64,000 nucleotides of DNA from NCBI GenBank assembly GCA_021904315.1, contig CM038910.1, forward strand, positions 18,786,001-18,850,000. The letters are read 5' to 3'. The notes under the pieces are model-generated. The model saw only the letters and a list, made by a program, of their open reading frames with translations, searched no databases and had not been told where the DNA came from. The stretch's first letter is position 1. Each line of letters opens with the position of its first letter. Shown here one piece after another: positions 1 through 11,700 of the stretch. Source of the DNA: Sphagnum magellanicum (taxonomy: Eukaryota > Streptophyta > Sphagnopsida > Sphagnales > Sphagnaceae). Position numbers and translations under genes: made by a program.

Positions 1-1076
1 GTGTCTCTAAACCATTCTCCATGGCTAGTCATGTGGTTTGAAGCTCCAGAATCCACATACCAGACATTGTTGTCTGATACACCTCCTATCATTGAATTTG
101 CCATGTGCTGCATCACAAACAGTTGCTCATCACCTTGATTGCTAGTTGATGCATAATTCCCTTGTTGCAGCTTTTCACTTCGTGCATCATGCTCCTTTTG
201 ATAACAGTTCTTGGCCATGTGCCCAGGTTTCCCGCAGTAGTAGCAATTTGAATCGCTATTTGGTTGTTGACCTCGATGGCTTCCACCACGACCTCCACGA
301 CCTCCTCGACTTCCTCTTCCTCCAAAGTTTCCTCGTCCACCTCCATGAGCTTGACCTTCATGTTGATGATGTCCACCATGCGAGCTTCCGTGTCGACCTC
401 GAAATGAGGTTTTACCACCTCTGCCTCTACCTCTATTGGTATTTGAGTAGAAAGCACTTTCTTGTGATCCTCCATTGGATGAAGTACCAACAATTCTCAT
501 CTCTTCACTTATAAGTAGTGTTATTAAATCTTGGAAGTTGGGAAATGTTTCTCGAACTGCAATTGAAGTACGGAACTGGCTATAGTCTTTTCCAAGTCCA
601 TTTAAGGTCACGACCACTAAATCTTCATCATCTACAGGGGCTCCTATAGATGCAAGAGCATATGCAAGGTTTTTCACCTTTGTAGAATAGTCATTGATGT
701 TCATTTTGTTTTTCTGGAGATTATGCAACTCTTGCTTGAGCTGCATTTTGCGGGCTTATGTATTGGTGCTATACATCTTCACCAATGTATCCCAAGCTTG
801 CTTGGGTGATTTTGCATCTTAAATATGCACAATCATGGAATCGGACACACTCACAGAAAGCCAATACAAGACTTTCCTTTCTTTTTCATGCCAAGTTTTA
901 TTGGCTTGAATTTGCTGTTGTGTGGGGTTTTCTGGGAGAGGAGGTTCTGTCTCATCACCAGTTATGAATTCCCAGTAGCCTTTCCCCATCAAGAAATTCA
1001 TAATTCTAAATTTCCACACTTGGAAATTGTTCTTGTCTAGTTTCTCAATTGCAATTTGAGAAAGGCCGTCCGCCAT
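1..1076 (-). pseudogene. copia copy 1 gag and start of protease (broken)
   Basis: The reading frame starts at ATG 1076 (MADGLSQIAIEKLDKNNF) and runs as a copia Gag: an N-terminal capsid-like domain, a Gly/Arg-rich stretch (GGRG runs), then an intact CCHC zinc knuckle CYYCGKPGHMAKNC near 190-245. It passes directly into protease, where WYVDSGASNHM near the left edge keeps the catalytic D-S-G. Copia Gag coats the RNA genome and forms the cytoplasmic particle; protease cuts the polyprotein. Two nonsense codons interrupt it, TAA at 819-821 and TAA at 756-758, both where copy 3 has CAA. No frameshift was seen in the visible part. The start is chosen by alignment to copy 3, which also begins MADGLSQ. 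Confidence 0.9.
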
Positions 1077-2299
1077 CTCTCAAGGCACCACTCAATGTCT
1101 TCTTGGGGTTTCATAATGATTTTAATTCCTTCCTTGGGTTTCTAGGGTTAGGGTTAGGGTTTTCCTTCCTTAGGTTTCTAGGATTAGGGTTAGGGTTAGG
1201 GCTGAACCATATGGACCTTGCATATGTATGTATGTCTTGAATATTATACGAAATTCTATACTATACATAGGTTTTACGTATAGGTACGTATCTCGTATAA
1301 TATTTCATATGGTATTAAAAACATGATTACATACCACACTTTTGTACGAAGGTCTTGATAATGTATTTGCGCTTCCCAATCTCCAAACTCCTTCCTTCAA
1401 GTTCTCCCAAGATGTATTTGCTCCATTTCAAAACTTTGCTTTGATGTCTTCTCAAAACAACTTTTGTCACAGCAACTTTGCAAAGCTACTCCACACACAT
1501 ATGACCTTGAATCGTTCTGTAATTCTGGTGAAACATGAACAACTATGTCTACTAACTTCTCTCAAAATTTCAGCTCATTTAACTTCATAAAATGGGAGAT
1601 CTTGCTACTTCTTTGAAGTCACCTCAAACTAGGACCTGAACACAAAATGACTTACAACTTGCTTTCAGCAACTCCAAAATCCTTGAGATTTTGGGAGACA
1701 CATAAGATATATGTCTTCTATATCTGCTCAAAATTTCAGCTCTATTAATGATGACCACAAAGAGATATCACTTTCAAAAGAAACTGATTTCAAAATTGAG
1801 ACTGAAACTTTAGATGCTTGGATCTCTCTCAATATAAATTCAAATGGCATGAAATTTCTCTCACACATGTATTCCTATATGATCTATAAGATCTCAAAGC
1901 TGCAGATTCAAAAAAGCTCAAACAAAAGAGATATGACCAAAAAACCAGATCTAACACATAATCTTCAAAAGCTCATAACTCTCACAAAACATATCCTTTT
2001 CTTTTGAAAATTTGAGAATAGAAGCGTCTTATAGTCTTCTTCAATCCCTCCAAGTTTCACTTCAAGATCTTTTCACAGTAGATCTAGATCTAGGTTTAAA
2101 GATCTGACTTCCACAACTTTGATATGTTGATCTCCTCTCACCTCTTTTCTTTTCTTTTCTTTCTTTTCACATTCTTTCTTTTCCTCATTTCTCTTTTGCA
2201 CTTGACAAACTCCTATGATATTACTAGAGACTCTCAAGCTCTAGTTCTAGAGACTTTCTAGCTCTAGATCTCTTTCAACTTCGTCATCAAACAACCTAA
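1077..2299 (-). other. copia copy 1 untranslated leader
   Basis: About 1.2 kb lies between the primer-binding site and gag, without a convincing coding frame. It is conserved in outline in all three copies. Features seen are a telomere-like tract (1141-1202, several GGGTTA units on the plus strand) just upstream of gag, and a perfect 12-bp inverted repeat, AATATTATACGA at 1240-1251 and its complement at 1293-1304. A packaging or translation role is inference. Confidence 0.75.
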
Positions 2300-2311
2300 G
2301 CTCTGATACCA
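2300..2311 (-). other. copia copy 1 primer-binding site (initiator tRNA-Met)
   Basis: On the minus strand the bases directly after the LTR read TGGTATCAGAGC, the standard complement of the 3' end of plant initiator tRNA-Met that primes minus-strand DNA synthesis in most copia elements. It abuts the LTR terminus ...TTAACA without a spacer. Confidence 0.93.
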
Positions 2312-2624
2312 TGTTAACAAATAGGAGATCTATTCAAGTGCAAACATAAATATTTATTGAAAGGAAACTACAACATAATGCTCACAACACAAAACACAAC
2401 ATCAAGAACTCTCCAAGGTTCTTGTCACAAGAAATACACAAACTTGTGTAATGAAGAAAAGAGAAACAAACCATCAACACCAAGGTATTTAACTACAAGA
2501 CCAAACCACAAATAACCAAACTAAAATAAGTAAAGAAAGTAATTCAACCTTGTGAAAGTAACTTAGTTACTTTCCTACTCCAGTAACTAATGAAACTTAA
2601 CTAGTTGAGCTTGAATTCTCAACA
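2312..2624 (-). repeat. copia copy 1 5' LTR (313 bp)
   Basis: Minus-strand ends are TGTTGAGAATTC... and ...TTTGTTAACA, giving the TG...CA termini. It matches LTRs at 26021-26333, 31821-32133, 52860-53172 and, more distantly, 63756-64000. On the element strand it carries an AATAAA motif about 45 bp before its end, a plausible R-region polyadenylation signal. Confidence 0.95.
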
Positions 2625-2639
2625 TTTAAAATTTGGATT

Positions 2640-3240
2640 TGGGCAAATGTACTTTTTGGTCCATTTTACCATGCTTAAGTGGACTTAGCCTACTTAATTA
2701 CTACCTACCTAGCTAGCCTATACCTAGGTAAAATAATATATGTAGGTCAATATAAAATAGATATTTAGCCTAATTAACTTACATCAGCTTAACATGCCTA
2801 CCTATGTAGCTTAGGTAGTTACCTATCTACCATAGGTCGTGTAAGTAGGTTTTGCCTAATTATTGTTTACTTAGTACCTAGGTAGGTAGGTTGGATAGAT
2901 AAATATGTTAAGTAAATAAATAGGTAGGTGGGTTGGTAGAATAGGTAAGTAGGCTAGGTAGGTAGCTTAAACTACCTATCTACATACTTATTTAACTTAA
3001 TGTAACCTAGTTTGCTAACAAGGCCTAGGCCTATAATTTGCTAGCCTATAGTTAGGACTATTAGTTATATAGCTTTAAATTACACCATTTAGTTAACCTA
3101 CCTACATATCCACCTACCTAAATTAATTAATTAGCCTCGAGATGATCAATATTACACATGTAATCCTAATTATGACTATAGTCATGGATTGTAATATATT
3201 ACTATCATGTAATAATAAACACAACTAAAAAATGGTTAAC
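2640..3240. repeat. TAGGTA/TACCTA foldback-rich repeat
   Basis: The stretch is packed with TAGGTAGGT and ACCTACCTA in both orientations, for example the arms flanking GCTTAAAC near 2960-2985 and paired tracts near 2880-2895 and 3100-3120. Such sequence can form large hairpins. There is no coding frame. Similar tracts occur at 16864-16991 and inside the TIR elements at 40283-40636 and 50271-50640. Whether this is a decayed mobile element or simple-repeat expansion is undecided. Confidence 0.6.
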
Positions 3241-4439
3241 CCACCTAAGGATGTGTCCTTATGATTAAATATAGGACATTCACAAAATGTCCAAATCATG
3301 AATGCTAGGTTTTGGCATAGTAACACAACAACATGATGATTTTTCCCCATTCTTTTCCTTTTTTCTTAGGAGTTTCATCTTTGGCTCATTCAAAGTTCCC
3401 TTCATTTTTTTTTTCATTCTCAAAAGCATTCTATCAATCAAATCTTGCAAATATTTTCTCACTCCTTCAACATTTTTCTAATTATTCATCCCTTCTTTTG
3501 TAAAAAGCTCGCGACACTATATAGCTAAAAAGAAACAATAAAATGAAAAATATGAAAAGTTAAAATAATTTTCTCCCTATTTATCTCCCTTACTTCAAGG
3601 GGTGGTTTTGGTAAAGGATGCAATAATAATTGTGTGTATTTGAAATGTTACGTTCCTTATATACCAAAATGACATTCTTGGATGCCATATTCATTATTGA
3701 TTATTGTTTCTTGTGATGTTCCATCATTTTCTAAATACATTGTGCATTGAGTATTAATATTTGAACCTACAACGACCCTTCATAAAATACTTCCATTAAG
3801 AAAAGTTGACTATTATAATTATGCCTATGGTACTATTGGTATTCAAATTTGGAGGTTCTTTGGTATTCTTGATAGATCAGTTGGCTGAATATTCATTTGT
3901 ATTTTATTGATTTTGATGAAAATTCAATAGTCAATCTTTTTTTGATAGCCCATCAATAGATATCTATTGAAGCCTCTTTGTTGAGGTGTTGTCGTCTATT
4001 TTTCATTTACCCTGTTAGTCTTTCACCCCTTTTCTATTTGAGATGCTAGTCCTTTGGGAGTTACGTCTAAAACTTAGTAAAACTAAAGTTTCATGATGTT
4101 GATTAAAATGAAATTGGGTTCAAATTAACTTATCTATGGTCACTAGTGGATTAATATTGTTCAATACTAGGTGATATTGCATTCAATAAAGGCCAAACCA
4201 TTGTTTTAAAAATAACCTTAAATGAGATTTTTTGCTTTTTGGTTTCCAGAGTATGTATAGGTCTTTTTTTCTTTGTAAAGATTATGGGCCCAAAGAACAT
4301 GGTTCCATTGTTTTTGACCTATTTTGTTTCTAGATTCATCTAGTTTTTACAATTTAATAATTTTAGAAGTAAGTATTTGAATGGGTTTGGTATAATTTTT
4401 GGTACTTGATGGTTTATATATTTGGTGATATATCCAATA
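3241..4439. other. AT-rich region, no gene recognised
   Basis: No reading frame here resembles a known protein. It lies immediately downstream (minus-strand sense) of the gypsy integrase remnant at 4440-4700, so part of it may be the decayed 3' end or LTR of that element. No LTR pair could be matched by eye. Confidence 0.5.
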
Positions 4440-7400
4440 TGCATAAGTGGATGAAGTCCATACACTAGTTGAAATGGTGTATGGTTAGCAGTTACTTTGA
4501 ATGTTGTTTAATATGCATACATAACAATATGCAAAATGTTCATCCCAATCATTTCATTAATTGGTCATTTACTAAGGTGAGAAGGCATCCAAATCTAATG
4601 AATATGAATTCATAAATGCATTGTGTTGAAATAGTTTTTGCGTTGGTCCTCAAAGCTCTTGTTTCTACCCACTTTGTGGCATAATCAATAACGAACCAAA
4701 AACCATGTTAGATGACTATCAATACTATTAACTAAATGTTACATATTTTATCTATTGGCACTTTAATGCCATGTTAATCACATGAAATTTGTTAAATGAT
4801 TCATATGAAATTTGAAAAATTATAATTATAAATTAAATTAATTTAGTTCTGGGTTTTTTCTTAGTAAAGAACTTTTGAACTTGAACAACAACTATTTTAA
4901 AGGTAATTTATTTTGCAAAGGATTAAGTTAAAGATTCTATTGATAACAAAAAAATTGATGGGAAAAAAAATGATAATAACCTATCACTGACACTAAAAAA
5001 AACACTCGCAATTAAAAAGCTATGGAATTTGAAAATTAAAAATAAAATAAAATAATAATGGTTTAGAAAAAAAACTCAACCCTTTACCACATGTAAATGG
5101 GGTTTAATGTACATGACATTAATTTTTTTAAAAATAATGATACAAGAAACTAAAGCCTAAAAAAAACATATTATGGTATGATTTGAAATTATGATCATTT
5201 TTCAAAACAAAATGCAAATTTTAGCAAATGCACACATTTTTTTAAAAAATAAAAAATATTCAACAAATATTGACACAAAATGTAATGGATTGGAGAAAAT
5301 ATGAATATTTTTAGTAACATGTTACAAAGAATTTCATTAAAAATTTCCTTTGTATGAAAAGATCAAAATGACCACAAAGGGATCCAAAGTCCTTAGGTCT
5401 TTTGTCATTATTGGCTAGTTTGATTGTGATATGACTTTCTTGATCCCCTTTGCATTTCTTATAGATCACTTGTACCTCTTTTGATTGTAATAATTTTTTA
5501 ATAATTTGATCATACCCCTTTTAGTAAAGTTGTATTTGCACTAGGACAAAGGATTAAGCTTTCAAAACCAACTTAAATTGCTTTTGGTTGGTAGTGAAGT
5601 GTGCAAGGAACTTTCTAGAGTGTATGTAATCATGTACCTTTTGTAGTTATATTGGTTGTAAAGTAAAAAGGGTTGCATTCATAGATTGGTTTGGTATTCC
5701 CAAGTTTTTAGTAAAGTCAATAGTTGGGAAAAAATATCAACTACTAAATGAATTCACCTAGGTTTGTACTCCAGAAATACCAATAACCATCAAACAATTC
5801 ATTAAAAAAATTGCGGCTTGTGAATCAAGTAAACTAGTGCTATGTGATCCATGTACAACACAATTTTGTTGCTTAGTGAATAATGTTTAAAAAATTGTGT
5901 AAAGTGTAGACCATCACCAATGCTTATCTTTTGATAGTTATATAATTTTGTTCAATATTTTTTAGAAGTTTCAATGCATAATTGATTAGTTGATCATATT
6001 TATCATTGATATTTTGTGCTAACATTGTTTTATAACAAGATTGGATGCATCAATATGCATAAGAAATTCCAAATCCCAACAAAGGGCAATCAAAATTACT
6101 GCATCCAAGTATATAATTTTGATGATTTCCTAAAGCTCTTGACATTCATTTGTCCATTCAAAGGCCTTGGGGTGTAAATAACATATAATGAAGCATTGTG
6201 TTTACTTTGCATTTAAAATTGTTGTCATGTTTAAGGTCCTTTTGCCAAAAAAACATGTTTTCATAAAGAGGAATTTTCAAATGAAATGTTTGAAACTTTT
6301 TATTTATTTTATTTATAGTTGCCCCAATATGTCATTTTTTTGTTTACTATCAAATTTGAATAAATAAGAATTTTTGAAAGTGCATAAATTCTGCCAGATT
6401 TTGTGTTTCATCTTTAAAAATTGCCATAATTTCAAATCATAGCAAAACATGTTAACATTTTCAAGTTTAATTCTTTTATGTCATAAACTATAACTTTTAT
6501 TTAAACAACATATACATTGCATCACATTTACATGTCATAAATGGTTCATGAACTTTTTAACAACCTTAAATTTTGATAAACAAAAAATTGAAAAAATATA
6601 AAAATTCGAGTGTTTTTAAAATGTGTCTAATAGTACTTTATTATTAAAAAAAATTGAAGATGAAATAAATTGTATTATGAAAACTAAGGTGCCCTTTATG
6701 AAAGTAGTGTTATTGAATGAAGTTGTTAAACATCCTTTGTTCAAACCAAACTTTGATATGGAAATATTTTTTGATTCATTTTAGATTTTTCAATATCCCT
6801 ATTATTCAATAAGCACAACTTTCCATGATTCACATGACATTAAAGTGGCACCACATAGACAAATGTAACAAGAATTGTACAAAAGTTGACGTTTTGACAC
6901 CAACTTTGGCTTGTTTGAGCTCATTCGCACATGTTGGTTTTGTGCATGGGTTTTGTGAAAGTGGTGCCATGATAAATGAAAAATTCCTAATGAAACATCT
7001 ACAAAATTGCACCATCTTATTGAATACTTGGATGTTTCTAAGATTCTTTAGTGGTGGCATCTCCATAATTTCTGAAATTTTCTTAAGGTCTAGTGATTTC
7101 CTTTCCTTGAAAACAATATAGCCCAAAATGATTCCAAAGTAGACCAAAAACATGCAATTTTATGGATTTATTTTAATATTGAATTTTCAATAATTGTTGA
7201 AACATAGCCCTTTTGAGCTTTAGTAGACACTAAACCCGTCCATAAATTATTTCATGATGCGCCAATGGAGTTTTTTTCAAACCAAATGCCACCAAGATCT
7301 AGACAAAAGTTCCTTAATCAATGATAAATTTTGTTTTGTACTTGCTTTCATGAGTTTTCATAATCTAATGGTAGTGTGATTTTTTTATAAAAATAGTATA

Positions 7401-7560
7401 TTTCATGGCTTGCTACAACATGCAAAACTTCTTTGATAAAAAGAAAGGATATGGACCTTTTTCATTGCTACATTGAGCTTGTGAAAATCAATCTAAATCT
7501 TCAACTTCTTATTTTTCTTTAATATCATTAGAATCAAAGTTAACAAGTAGCTTGGTCAAT
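4440..7560 (-). pseudogene. Ty3/gypsy pol remnant Gy0 (RT, RNase H, integrase)
   Basis: Scattered minus-strand frames match gypsy pol in the correct order. Near 7455-7540: IDFHKLNVAMKKVHILSF, the start of the reverse-transcriptase palm (cf. VDFRKLN). At 6830-7153: GYIVFKERKSLDLKKI and NLRNIQVFNKMVQFCRCFIRNF, the RT connection. Near 6040-6065: MHIDASN, the RNase H strand holding a catalytic Asp (HTDAS). Near 4622-4690: [18 protein letters not shown], the integrase core. Near 4530-4560: NDWDEHF. Near 4440-4480: a PFQLVYG-like end. Many stops and frameshifts separate the pieces. It is far more decayed than the other elements here, so probably the oldest. LTRs were not identified, and the outer limits are the limits of recognisable protein, not of the element. 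Confidence 0.8.
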
Positions 7561-10500
7561 TAGTTAAATGAATATACAATGAGAAATTTATTTAAATCTT
7601 GTTTGATGACAATGGCATAATTAGGATTCATTTGGTACTTGGCTTGATGAGTTGGCCGAGGAATTGAAGTATCTAGCTTAGTTCAATTTTGAACATGGGA
7701 TTAATTCTTACGGGAGTTGCATCTATTCGAATGGATTCTTTGGTATGCCTAAATTGCTCCTTAAGCATGGTAGTATTGAAACTAGAAGATTCAACTCTAG
7801 AGTCTAAGGGCAAGTTGAGTATTCCAAATTTTTTGAATTTCCAACAACATGAGTAGCCCTATTTAATCCAATGATTTTTGTCTCTGGTAGAATGACAATC
7901 ATTATTAACAAGATGTAACTATGTTTTGTTACATAACATGTTTCAAATGAGAATTTTTTCAAAATCTTTTACATTGTGGCTACCTACCAGAGCATAAGGT
8001 AGAAATTTGGTGATTTAATTTTTTTTTGTTCAAAATATGGTGAATTTAGGTGATTGTTTTTATAAAAAACATCATTTGTTGATATTGTTGGGCCAACTTT
8101 TTTCAAAATGGTGAAAATTCAGCACAATAAAAAGCACTAATTTAATCTAATCCCTTCACATACTTGTGTAGGTTTAGATTTGATGAATTGGAGAAAAACA
8201 CATCTTGTGAGAAAAAGAAGTATTTCAACACCATTTCTAACCAAAGATGCATTAAAATGCTCCCTTCTTCTACTAGTGGAATTTCACTTAAAAGTGAAGT
8301 TAAAAAATAGGATCTAGAAAATGAAATGAATTGGATTTCAATAATCAAAATCCAAAAAATAAAAATAAAAATTGCCAGATTTTTGTACTTGATTCAAGTA
8401 GGCCGCCCAAATATATACAATGATGTCTAAACTTTGTCTACTTTCACATCTCTTTTAAGTTTGTAGTAGGTGACTGACTCTGTCCTTGCACATCAGTATC
8501 CTCTTTGGGCCTACTGTCCACATATCCATACCTAGTAGCAGGTATATAGGTTCGTCAGGATATCAATATGACAGGAGGCAAACCATGATTTATTTGAAGA
8601 ACTAGCTTGTTATACAAGAAGGTTAGACATGACTCAAGCCATTTTCCCTCACAGGGGCTAATACAGTCACCACTGCTTATGGAAGCTTGGAATTTGGCTT
8701 CTAAGTATAATGGAAGGCCTGGTCCCCAGGTCCTCCCTAATTTGAGGGTTGTAGCCTCAAGGGCATAGCCCAAGGGTGTAGGCCCTCAAATTAGGGGAAG
8801 CCCATGGGAGCAGGTCATCACCAGTGTAAAGCACAAAAGGTTCTAATTAAATGGCGGAAGGTCTGATATGATCAGTGCAAGTTACCTCAATATCTGATGA
8901 ACAAGCCTTCTATGCTATGAGGTGCTTTCAGATACACAGAATAAACTCTTGGAGTGCTTTAAGTCTAGGGTAAGGCACTGTCGTGAGGGCAATCCCACAC
9001 TAAATGGCTTAGAACAAGGCAATAGTCAAGTTTAGCCTCACATTGTGTGTATGTCCACGCTCCCCCCTTGTGGACCTTAATCATTATAAAACATGAGGTA
9101 AATTTTATGATGAGCCTAAACATATGTAGATCACAAGCCAATAGGAGCAAGAGACACCTTATGCTTACAGGAGGCCTCTTACACCATCATAAGGCCCTCA
9201 ATAAAAAAATTAGTGTATTTGGAGGCCACCTTATATCCATGAATTTCCTTCCCAGAAAACAGGAAGGACCTTATGCTAGGTCCTTAAGTTGGATTCACAT
9301 TGAAATGGTAAAGGGAATAAAGTAGGTTTAACTTTATGTCATTCAAACAAAGGAATCAAATAACCTAAAAGACGAGTTGGCAAGTGACATTTCATTTGGG
9401 TAAGGAGAGGTATATGCTTTGAGATATCTTATCCCTAAGAATAAGAATTTTCAATTTCTTAAGATTTTATTTCATATTAGGATGGAATAAGGGGATTGGT
9501 TTCATCCTTAATTTAACAAGATTAAAATATTCCCTTCTATGATTTAGACTAGTACTAATGTAACCTTTGTGCTGTTGGCCCAAATGTGAACACATTTTTT
9601 ATTTTTCACATTCTTAGAATTGAAAATTTCTAAATTTGGCAATGTCAACACATTGAGGGCTCAACTGATTTTCACTTCCAGACCCAATTTTTGCAAATTG
9701 TTTGAATTTCCAGCAACAAAATCCACTCAAATATCAATATATTCTGCACGTTAACTCTGAAAATCTTGAAATAAACTCTATTAAATCTGACTCACCGAGG
9801 CCTTTCCAATAACACCAAGAAGATCCCCAAACTGCAATACAATTTTCAGTTTCAATTTTATTTAGTTTTCATTGAAAAAATGATTCAATAATCAATAGCT
9901 TCCACATGACAGCTCCAAACAGTCTCAAACCAAGACAGTGCACCCCTACTCATTGAGAGCTTTCCAAAGATACCAAGGGTGCACCATGAAGTGCTGTGGT
10001 TTGGGAGATCTCAGCATGAGAAACAAAACAAAACAAACTACATTTGCTTTGTAGATAGATGTCATCTAGATTTTTCACTTCAATTTTCCTCCTTAGGTCT
10101 AAATTGCTCAATGTAGGGTTAAATTACTCACATTGCATGATTTTTGTTTATCTCTTTCAATGTTTTTCTTTTTTTCCAATGTTGTGATGTTGCTCAATTG
10201 GTGATCATTAGCAAAGATTGGTGGTATTCAAAATATGAAAGTAGAAAATCTTAAACACTTTTCATGTTCCTAAAAAAACAATGATGATGTATCATTGTGC
10301 AAGATTAATGCAATGGATTTTGAGTGGTTAGCTCTTGTCCAATAATTGAAAGAATATGTGAGATGAGTCCTTTCCTCTTTTGGAGTGAAAAATCGCCAAA
10401 AGGCAACACTGGTTCCCTTTGTGGCGAAAATGGCTTTCTTCATAAAAATTCGCCAAGTTTCTCAGCAAATTGTTTTGAGGGAGCATGTGGCCACAATTGT

Positions 10501-11700
10501 CTATTGTTTAACTGGTCCTTTACAAAAGTGTAACCAATTAGGGCGAAATGTGTGCTTATATGCCACTCCTGGGGCGTTACCCTATTGCCTGTCTTTTTAT
10601 TTACTTGAATTGTCCATGTCTTAATTTGTCATTAGGTTTTCAAAATTGGTTATAGGTGTGAGAAATGTGTATTAGATTCAATTGATGAAAAGACATGATG
10701 TTGTTGGTGATGCTGAAAATTGCAAGGACATGTTGTGCTCAGTGGAGTTAGTGCGCCGACTGAATTTAATGCTACCCAGCTACCAGTACCTTAAGCGATG
10801 TCATAAACTCTCCTCCTGCCTGCCTCACAAAGAATCCGTTTCTCTGACACTCTTCTTCACCCATTGATCATTTTAGTGGCGTGCATTGTTACGCATCAAG
10901 CTGACCCCGTGGAGTGACCACATCTCCTTCCTTTCGTTCGTCAGCAACCATGTCATTTAACTCCTCAATCAGTGGGAAGATTTTCTCATGATCTGCATCA
11001 TTCCCTCAACACACAGCTCCCTAGTGGAACAGGACAGCTTGGTAACTTGGTCGGTGCATCCCGAGTTCCATAACTGTACGCTCAGTGTCTCATTGTGACC
11101 TGCATAATGGATAAATTAGGTGTAGGGTTAAAGCCCAAGGCCACCAGCTTTACTGGAATAAGGGCCTTTGCAAGGTGTAGTACCGGGGGCGGGGGGGTGG
11201 GATTGGTGTCGCACAAGGTAGCAGCCAAATCTGGACAAATCTAAAGGCACGAGGTGAATGTTCTTGTGAACCTAAACGTTCATAGATCATCAGGTGTAAG
11301 AGGTGTCCAGAGGGTTCTGACTTCTTCCGCTACTCCTAAAGAGTAAGAGGGGTCTTACACTTATAAGAGTGGTTAGGATCTTACATCCCTCTCACTCTTC
11401 AGAATCTATTAAGTAGGCATAAGATCCCTCCTCCTTTTCAGGAGATATATTCCCATAAAAAGGTGCCCTCCAAACACAACAAGAAATTTCACCCAGTGTT
11501 TTACAAATGATCAGTTTCACATGTTCCCACTCATAGCAATGGTTCCAAATGCAATGGTTCGCTCTTGATGAACAATCTACCTTGAGCGGATTATTGATGT
11601 TTTGTTGCTTCTTTGTGATAACTTCAAGGAAACTGATGGAAAAAACTACTTTAGTGTATAGTGTGTTATTCAGCAAAAACTTGCCGCTTTTGCAAAATCT
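7561..11700. other. Intergenic DNA, no gene recognised
   Basis: No coding region could be supported. 8100-8400 is AT-rich. 8550-9350 and 10880-11400 are less AT-rich, with non-coding, possibly repeat-derived sequence. A strong inverted repeat is listed at 8735-8796. Short frames such as 9047-9325 and 10324-10624 have no recognisable domain. Confidence 0.5.
8735..8796. repeat. 14-bp perfect inverted repeat (hairpin)
   Basis: CCCTAATTTGAGGG at 8735-8748 is exactly complementary to CCCTCAAATTAGGG at 8783-8796, with a 34-nt loop. It could be a terminator-like hairpin, a small foldback element or chance. It is not followed by a T-run. Confidence 0.7.

Larger units (their letters stand above)
1..2624 (-). 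mobile_element. Ty1/copia retrotransposon copy 1, 5' part
   Basis: This is the 5' portion of a copia-type LTR retrotransposon read on the minus strand: 5' LTR (2312-2624), primer-binding site (2300-2311), a long untranslated leader (1077-2299), then gag and the start of protease running off the window at position 1. It matches two other copies here (26021-32133 and 52860-58646) in order and sequence. The LTR is 313 bp, the same length as in the other copies. The far end and its target-site duplication are outside the window, so completeness cannot be judged. It is defective: gag carries in-frame stops at 819-821 and 756-758. Confidence 0.93.

Noticed and set aside
146-514. Plus-strand His/Leu-rich reading frame
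   Set aside because: It is the antisense shadow of the Gly/Arg-rich part of copia gag; equivalent shadows occur at 28206-28484 and 57018-57302.
1141-1202. Interstitial telomere
   Set aside because: The GGGTTA units are few, irregular and present at the same place in three copies of a retrotransposon leader, so they belong to the element.
10324-10867. Short reading frames with some Cys and His residues
   Set aside because: The Cys/His spacing does not match a zinc finger or a secreted cysteine-rich peptide, and no signal peptide is present.
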